Source of the DNA: Halopseudomonas yangmingensis
GTDB lineage: Bacteria; Pseudomonadota; Gammaproteobacteria; Pseudomonadales; Pseudomonadaceae
Assembly: GCF_900114825.1 (NCBI RefSeq)
Contig: NZ_FOUI01000015.1
Location: 1-64,000, forward strand
Length of the DNA stretch: 64,000 nucleotides
Direction of reading: 5' to 3'
Shown here: positions 59,717 to 64,000 of the stretch, piece by piece
Numbering within the stretch: the first letter of the stretch is position 1
Layout of the letters: every line of letters begins with the position of its first letter
Translations under genes and position numbers: made by a program
The notes under the pieces: generated by a model
The model's database searches: none
Told to the model about the DNA's origin: nothing
Seen by the model: the letters and a program-made list of their open reading frames with translations, nothing else

Positions 59717-61092
59717 GGATTGTTATCTGCTGTCGAGCGCGGTTTGCGCCGGCGGCGACGCTTGCGTGCCGGCTTGTCACTGCCTGCGTCCAGTTCTCGA
59801 ATCATCTTTCGGCGTTGCTCGTCGCTGGCGTCTTGGTAGCGGGTCCACCACTCACCGAGGCCGTTGGTGCGTTCACCGGCCGCTTCGCGTAGCAGCAGGA
59901 AGTCGTAAGCGGCGCGAAAGCGCGGGTGCTCAAGAAGCTGGTCAGCACGCTTGCCGACACGCCGTTCAAGGCGTGGCTGCAGATCCCAGATCTCTCTGAG
60001 GGGGAGGCTGAAGCGTTTGGGAATGGCGGTGCGCAGGCATTGCCGGCTGAGTGCTTCCTGGGCAGCTTGCTGCTGTGCCGGTATCAAGGGTGTACCCCGA
60101 TCCAGTTGCCGATTCAGCTGCGCCTGCATGGAAGGCCACAGCAGGGCGGCAAACAGGAATGCCGGGGTTACCGGTTTGTCCTGGCGGATTCGCTCATCGG
60201 TATTGTGCAAGGCCTGGCGCAGGAGGCGTGTGTAATGATCGGGAGACTGTGAAACAGCGTTGGCTGTATCCGGAAAAAGCGGTGCAAAGAGCCCGTATTG
60301 TTGAAGCAGCTCAAAGGTATCGGCGCCCTGTCCGGACATCAGCAGTTTGAGAATCTCATCGAACAGACGGGCGGCTGGAATGTCATTGAGCAGGGAAGCC
60401 AGTGACTTGATGGGGGCGGCGGTATGCGGCTCGATCTCGAAGTCCAGCTTGGCGGCGAAACGTATTGCCCGGAGCATGCGTACCGGGTCTTCCTGATAGC
60501 GTTGCTGGGGTATTCCTATCAGGCGTATCTGGCAGTTTCGAACATCGTGCAAGCCGTTGGCAAAGTCATGCAGGTGTCCGCTGCATACGTCGTAATACAG
60601 TGCGTTGATGGTGAAGTCGCGACGCTGCGCGTCTTCTTCCAGCGTGCCGTAAACGTTGTCCCGCAATAGCCGTCCAGAATCGCTTTGGCGGGATTGCTCG
60701 TCAGTGCTGGAGGCGTCGTCATCGCCTCCGTGGCTGGCGCGGAAGGTCGCTACTTCGATAATTTCACGGCCGAAGTAGACGTGTGCCAAACGGAACCGGC
60801 GGCCAATCAGGCGTGCGTTGCGAAAGGTGGCCCTGACTTGTTCGGGCGTGGCGCTGGTAGCTACGTCGAAATCTTTGGGAGTTACATCAAGCAGCAGGTC
60901 GCGCACGCAGCCACCAACCATAAAGGCTTGATAGCCGGCTTGTTGGAGGCGTTCAACAACGCTGACGGCGTTTCGGCTGATCTCTTCTCGGCGCAGTGAG
61001 TGCTGACTGGAGGGGATTACCAGTGGCGTTGTGCGTCGGCGAGCGGGTCTACCAAAAGGGAAAGGCAGTTTTTGCAGCAGCTTGCGAATCAT
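59713..61092 (-). CDS. pcnB: Poly(A) polymerase I
   Basis: 459-residue nucleotidyltransferase that adds short poly(A) tails to RNA and promotes decay. The catalytic core is VGGCVRDLLLDVTPKDFDVA, with the two active aspartates near residue 78. RRDFTINALYYD and DPVRMLRAIRFAAKLDFEI are further family blocks, which separate it from CCA-adding enzymes less clearly than its position does. The C-terminus is very basic (KPARKRRRRRKPRS). In Pseudomonas, cbrB-crcZ-pcnB-folK is the usual order. Confidence 0.95.
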   Translation of the reverse strand: MIRKLLQKLPFPFGRPARRRTTPLVIPSSQHSLRREEISRNAVSVVERLQQAGYQAFMVGGCVRDLLLDVTPKDFDVATSATPEQVRATFRNARLIGRRFRLAHVYFGREIIEVATFRASHGGDDDASSTDEQSRQSDSGRLLRDNVYGTLEEDAQRRDFTINALYYDVCSGHLHDFANGLHDVRNCQIRLIGIPQQRYQEDPVRMLRAIRFAAKLDFEIEPHTAAPIKSLASLLNDIPAARLFDEILKLLMSGQGADTFELLQQYGLFAPLFPDTANAVSQSPDHYTRLLRQALHNTDERIRQDKPVTPAFLFAALLWPSMQAQLNRQLDRGTPLIPAQQQAAQEALSRQCLRTAIPKRFSLPLREIWDLQPRLERRVGKRADQLLEHPRFRAAYDFLLLREAAGERTNGLGEWWTRYQDASDEQRRKMIRELDAGSDKPARKRRRRRKPRSTADNNP

Positions 61093-61254
61093 GGGCTGGA
61101 TATTCCACCGGCTAGGTCAGTTCCAGGCAGCGACGTGCGGGTCGGGTTGCGAGCATGATGTCACGGAATGCCGGCAAAGGCGATGCGCAGTCTACGAGGC
61201 GCTGTATTCTAGCCTGAATTGGAGTGGGATTCGAATTGCGGGGGAGGGTGTTAA

Positions 61255-61586
61255 AGCTCAAGGGGAGCCATGGCTCCCCCTAATCGATTATTTTTGTTCT
61301 TCTTATGAGCTGTATTGTTGTTGTTATGACGCCGATGCAATGCATCGTATGGGCCCGTCCCGGGCGGTCAACAACAAGCATATTGCTTTGGAAGCATGGG
61401 TCGGTCTGTTTGCTTCGGAAACCCCGTGTTGCTTTGGCAACTTTTATTTTTCTACGGTTTCTGTCGCTTCAACGCCGGCCTGTTCTCCAAAAGAATCGGC
61501 TTGCCGAGCTGCGCACATCTTGTTTTTGTTATGCGTGGAGCTGAATGTTGTTCTTGTTATTTTCTGTGGTTTTTATTCTTGTTGTG
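61255..61586 (-). ncRNA. crcZ: CrcZ-type small RNA (Hfq/Crc decoy)
   Basis: Non-coding stretch between cbrB and pcnB, read on the minus strand. From an inferred start near 61586 (GCACAACAAGAATAAAAACC) to a GGGGAGCC/GGCTCCCC hairpin at 61262-61279. It carries about six A-rich clusters of the form AANAANAA: near 61570-61582, 61548-61560, 61519-61530, 61443-61451, 61314-61325 and 61286-61303. Such motifs titrate the Hfq-Crc complex and relieve catabolite repression in pseudomonads. The length is about 330 bases. Position and promoter agree; the 3' end is approximate because the U tract is poor. Confidence 0.88.
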
Positions 61587-61597
61587 CCAGACATATA

Positions 61598-61611
61598 GCA
61601 TTTGCCGTGCC
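61598..61611 (-). promoter_or_regulatory. Sigma-54 promoter of crcZ
   Basis: On the minus strand TTGGCACGGCAAATGCTAT holds GG (complement of 61610-61611) and GC (complement of 61598-61599) exactly ten bases apart, matching TGGCAC-N5-TTGCW. Transcription would start about 12 bases downstream, near 61586. Confidence 0.85.
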
Positions 61612-61686
61612 AACTTTTGGAAAATGTTAAGAATCAATGGGTTATGTTATTTGCGAGGTTTTGGGGCGAGGAAGGTTGTGTGCGGG

Positions 61687-61751
61687 TGTTACCTTTCGAC
61701 AGGATAAGTGTTACCGATGGGGGTGTGTTCGGTAACACTTTGGCGGTAACA
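61687..61751. promoter_or_regulatory. CbrB-like upstream activator sites for crcZ
   Basis: Two TGTTACC half-sites (61687-61693, 61709-61715) and two GGTAACA half-sites (61731-61737, 61745-61751) form nested inverted repeats. The inner pair is separated by 15 bases. They lie about 100-165 bases upstream of the inferred crcZ start, right after the cbrB stop. CbrB itself is the likely binder. Confidence 0.85.
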
Positions 61752-61757
61752 CCCGGG

Positions 61758-63170
61758 TCAGTGGCTGCTGGCCTTCTTGCGTGGGATGCCCAAGCGCTGC
61801 CGGCGTTCCCAGAGGCATTTACGGCTGATGCCGAGTTTGTTCGCCAGCTCGGTTTCGGTCATGTACTCCTGGTGTTCAAGCACGAAGTGTTGGAAATAGT
61901 CTTCGAGCGACAGGTTTTCAGTTGGTTCCGGGTTGCTTGAGGTGCTGCCACGCTGCATGGTCTGCAACGCGCTGGTGGCAAGGCTGGCCCGGTCGTTATC
62001 CGGTTCGATGCCCAGGAGGTCAGTAGAAATCGCCGTGTCATCACAGAGGATAACCGCTCGCTCGATGGCGTTTTCCAGTTCCCGGACGTTGCCTGGCCAG
62101 CTGTACTGGCGGATGGAGCGCGCCGCTTCCGGGCTGAAATGCAGTCCGTGTTGCTGCATGTTGGCGGCTGCCTTGCCCAGCAGTGCTTCGGCGATCAGCA
62201 TGACATCCTCACCACGCTCGCGCAGTGGCGGCAGTCCTAGCTGGATAACGTTAAGCCGGTAATACAGGTCTTCACGGAAGAGTCCCTGACGCGCCATGGT
62301 CTTGAGGTCGCGGTGGGTGGCCGCGACCAGTCGCACATCCACCTTGCTCGACTGTACCGATCCAACCCGGCGAATTTCGCCTTCCTGCAATACACGCAGC
62401 AGTCGGGCCTGGGCTTCCAGTGGCAGTTCGCCGATTTCGTCAAGAAACAATGTGCCGCCGTCAGCCGCCTCGACCAGGCCGGTTCGTCCGGCCGTGGCGC
62501 CTGTGAAGGCCCCCTTTTCATGGCCGAACAGTTCCGATTCGATCAGTGTTTCCGGAATGGCGGCGCAGTTGACCGAAATAAGGGGCGCCTTGGCGCGTCG
62601 GGACAGTTGATGCAGGGCGCGGGCTACCAGTTCCTTGCCGGTGCCTGACTCTCCCTGGATGAGTACCGTTGAATCGGTCGGAGCTACCTTGCGAATACGT
62701 TTGAACAAGGTTTGCATGGCCGGGCAGCTGCCGATGATGCCAAGCTCCTGCTGGTCGTCAGTGCCTGTGGGCTTTTCTGTCTTGCTCTGGGGAGGGGTGG
62801 GAGCTGCGCTGTGACGGCGCCGGGCTTCATCGAGGATCCGGCTGACAGCCTTGAGCATCTCTTCGTGATCGAAGGGTTTGGCAATGTAATCCACAGCACC
62901 AAGCTTCATCGAATCGACTGCCGAGCGCAGACTGGCATAGCTGGTCATGATAAGCACCGGGGTGTCCGGTGCGCGGCGAATCATTTCGGTGCCAGGCTCG
63001 CCGGGCAGGCGCAGGTCGCTGATTATCAGGTCAAAATCGTTGAGGTTGTTCTCGCTGCAGGCCTGTTGTACCGAGCCAGCCTCGCTGACACTGTACTGGT
63101 GTCTTTCCAGAAGTCGCCGCAGTGCGCTGCGGATGATGCTTTCGTCTTCAACAACCAGAATCTTTGCCAT
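61758..63170 (-). CDS. cbrB: Sigma-54-dependent response regulator CbrB
   Basis: 470-residue NtrC-type regulator. The receiver domain (1-120) has phospho-acceptor aspartate 52 in IISDLRLPG. The AAA+ domain (about 150-385) has the Walker A motif GESGTGKE and the sigma-54 contact loop GAFTGA. The C-terminal Fis-type helix-turn-helix includes [19 protein letters not shown]. It controls carbon and nitrogen source use, in part by activating crcZ. Activator sites and a sigma-54 promoter lie just downstream. It begins 18 bases after the histidine kinase gene. Confidence 0.95.
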   Translation of the reverse strand: MAKILVVEDESIIRSALRRLLERHQYSVSEAGSVQQACSENNLNDFDLIISDLRLPGEPGTEMIRRAPDTPVLIMTSYASLRSAVDSMKLGAVDYIAKPFDHEEMLKAVSRILDEARRRHSAAPTPPQSKTEKPTGTDDQQELGIIGSCPAMQTLFKRIRKVAPTDSTVLIQGESGTGKELVARALHQLSRRAKAPLISVNCAAIPETLIESELFGHEKGAFTGATAGRTGLVEAADGGTLFLDEIGELPLEAQARLLRVLQEGEIRRVGSVQSSKVDVRLVAATHRDLKTMARQGLFREDLYYRLNVIQLGLPPLRERGEDVMLIAEALLGKAAANMQQHGLHFSPEAARSIRQYSWPGNVRELENAIERAVILCDDTAISTDLLGIEPDNDRASLATSALQTMQRGSTSSNPEPTENLSLEDYFQHFVLEHQEYMTETELANKLGISRKCLWERRQRLGIPRKKASSH

Positions 63171-63188
63171 GCTTACCTCGGGTGGCCG

Positions 63189-64000
63189 TCAGGCGTTCAG
63201 TCTGACCACGCTGCTGTCACTGAAGCGCGGCAGTGTCAGAGTGAAACGCGTGCCGCGCTGTTTCTGCAGATCGGCGGGGCTTTCCACGCTGATCTGTCCG
63301 TAATGTTCTTCGATGATCGAATAAACCATGGCCAGTCCGAGGCCGGTACCCTTGCCGGGTTCCTTGGTGGTGAAGAACGGTTCGAACAGTCGATCCATGA
63401 TGTGCTTGTCTATGCCGCTACCCTGATCTTCAATGTCGAACAGTACATGGTGCTCGGTTTGGCGGGTGCGCAGGGTGATGCTGTCGCCGTGCTGGCTTGC
63501 ATCGCGGGCATTGCCCAGCAGGTTGATCAATACCTGTACCAGACGCTGGCTATCACCCATTACCTGATGTTCGGATTGGCACAGGTTAACATACCTGACC
63601 TCGGGGCCGTCGCGATTGAGCGACAGCAACTGGATGGCTTCATTGCTGCAGGCGGCCAGATCAACCGCTTCGGTTGCACTGTGATGGCTGCTGCCAACAT
63701 GCGCGAAGTTGACCAGTGATTGCACGATACGGGATACCCTGTGGGTCTGTTCGATGATCTGGCTGGCGGCTTCACGGATTTCCGATTGCGGGTATTCCTC
63801 GCGCAGGTTCTGTGCCAGGCAGGCGATACCGGTAATCGGGTTGCCGATTTCATGGGCTACCCCGGCAGCCAGTCGCCCGATCGAAGCAAGCCGTTCTGAG
63901 TGTACCAGTTCTTCTTCAAGCATCTGGGTGTCAGTTTGATCCTCGATCAGCAGTACCAGTCCGGCACTGAGGTTCTTGCCGGGTTCATCAATGGCAGCCT
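63189..64000 (-). CDS. cbrA: Sensor histidine kinase CbrA (3' part only)
   Basis: The visible C-terminal 270 or so residues are a classical histidine kinase core, and the open frame runs off the end of the window. The H box is SIGRLAAGVAHEIGNPITGI, the N box VQVLINLLGNARDAS, the G1 box DIEDQGSGID, and the G2 region GKGTGLGLAMVYSIIEEHYG. A PAS-like end precedes it (LVLLIEDQTDTQMLEEELV). CbrA normally has a large N-terminal transporter-like membrane domain, which would lie outside. It is paired with cbrB 18 bases downstream. Confidence 0.93.
   Translation of the reverse strand, partial: AAIDEPGKNLSAGLVLLIEDQTDTQMLEEELVHSERLASIGRLAAGVAHEIGNPITGIACLAQNLREEYPQSEIREAASQIIEQTHRVSRIVQSLVNFAHVGSSHHSATEAVDLAACSNEAIQLLSLNRDGPEVRYVNLCQSEHQVMGDSQRLVQVLINLLGNARDASQHGDSITLRTRQTEHHVLFDIEDQGSGIDKHIMDRLFEPFFTTKEPGKGTGLGLAMVYSIIEEHYGQISVESPADLQKQRGTRFTLTLPRFSDSSVVRLNA

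Noticed and set aside
61031-61940. Several plus-strand frames between pcnB and cbrB
   Set aside because: They are antisense to the crcZ RNA and its promoter and have biased cysteine/phenylalanine content from T-rich sequence.

Overview
The window looks like a stretch of chromosome from a member of the Pseudomonadaceae. The evidence is the tmRNA tag ANDDNYALAA, a CbrA/CbrB two-component system with a CrcZ-type small RNA beside pcnB, a Fur protein without the CxxC zinc pair, and the familiar pseudomonad gene order from smpB through pnp. The species cannot be told from the sequence alone.

Layout. Bases 1-3232 are accessory: the right end of an IS21-family element (partial istB) abuts an integron-type attC site. 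One AT-rich lipoprotein cassette follows, then a second attC, then a Fic-family gene. Bases 3233-4425 hold a small VOC-domain gene and a zinc-ribbon membrane-protein gene whose frame is broken at a T8 run. Bases 4565-9944 form a compact selenocysteine locus: a thioredoxin-like partner protein, a UGSC-family selenoprotein read through an in-frame TGA (6277-6279) with a candidate SECIS hairpin, then selA, selB and selC (tRNA-Sec). Bases 9947-14803 carry argO/argP, glutathione-dependent formaldehyde detoxification (adhC/fghA) and a second Fic gene. Bases 14818-19090 (minus strand) are nrdA-nrdB-glutaredoxin behind a cobalamin riboswitch. The tmRNA gene and a Baeyer-Villiger-type monooxygenase gene then lead to smpB.

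Bases 21940-53631 are core genome: an NSS transporter, ratAB, bamE, fur, recN, grpE-dnaK-dnaJ with a sigma-32-like promoter, dapB, carAB, greA, yhbY, rlmE, ftsH-folP-glmM-tpiA-secG, tRNA-Leu(GAG), initiator tRNA-Met, rimP-nusA-infB-rbfA-truB-rpsO-pnp. Bases 53831-56119 contain an unknown small gene, yggL, a PAS-GGDEF cyclase and thpR. Bases 56128-64000 (minus strand) hold a thiolase, panC, panB, folK, pcnB, the crcZ region with a sigma-54 promoter and CbrB-like sites, cbrB, and the 3' part of cbrA.

The most notable content is the self-contained selenocysteine locus, where the hidden UGA makes the selenoprotein look like two short ORFs. Next are the attC-flanked cassette beside the IS21 end, the B12 riboswitch ahead of a B12-independent ribonucleotide reductase, and the homopolymer-disrupted membrane-protein gene.
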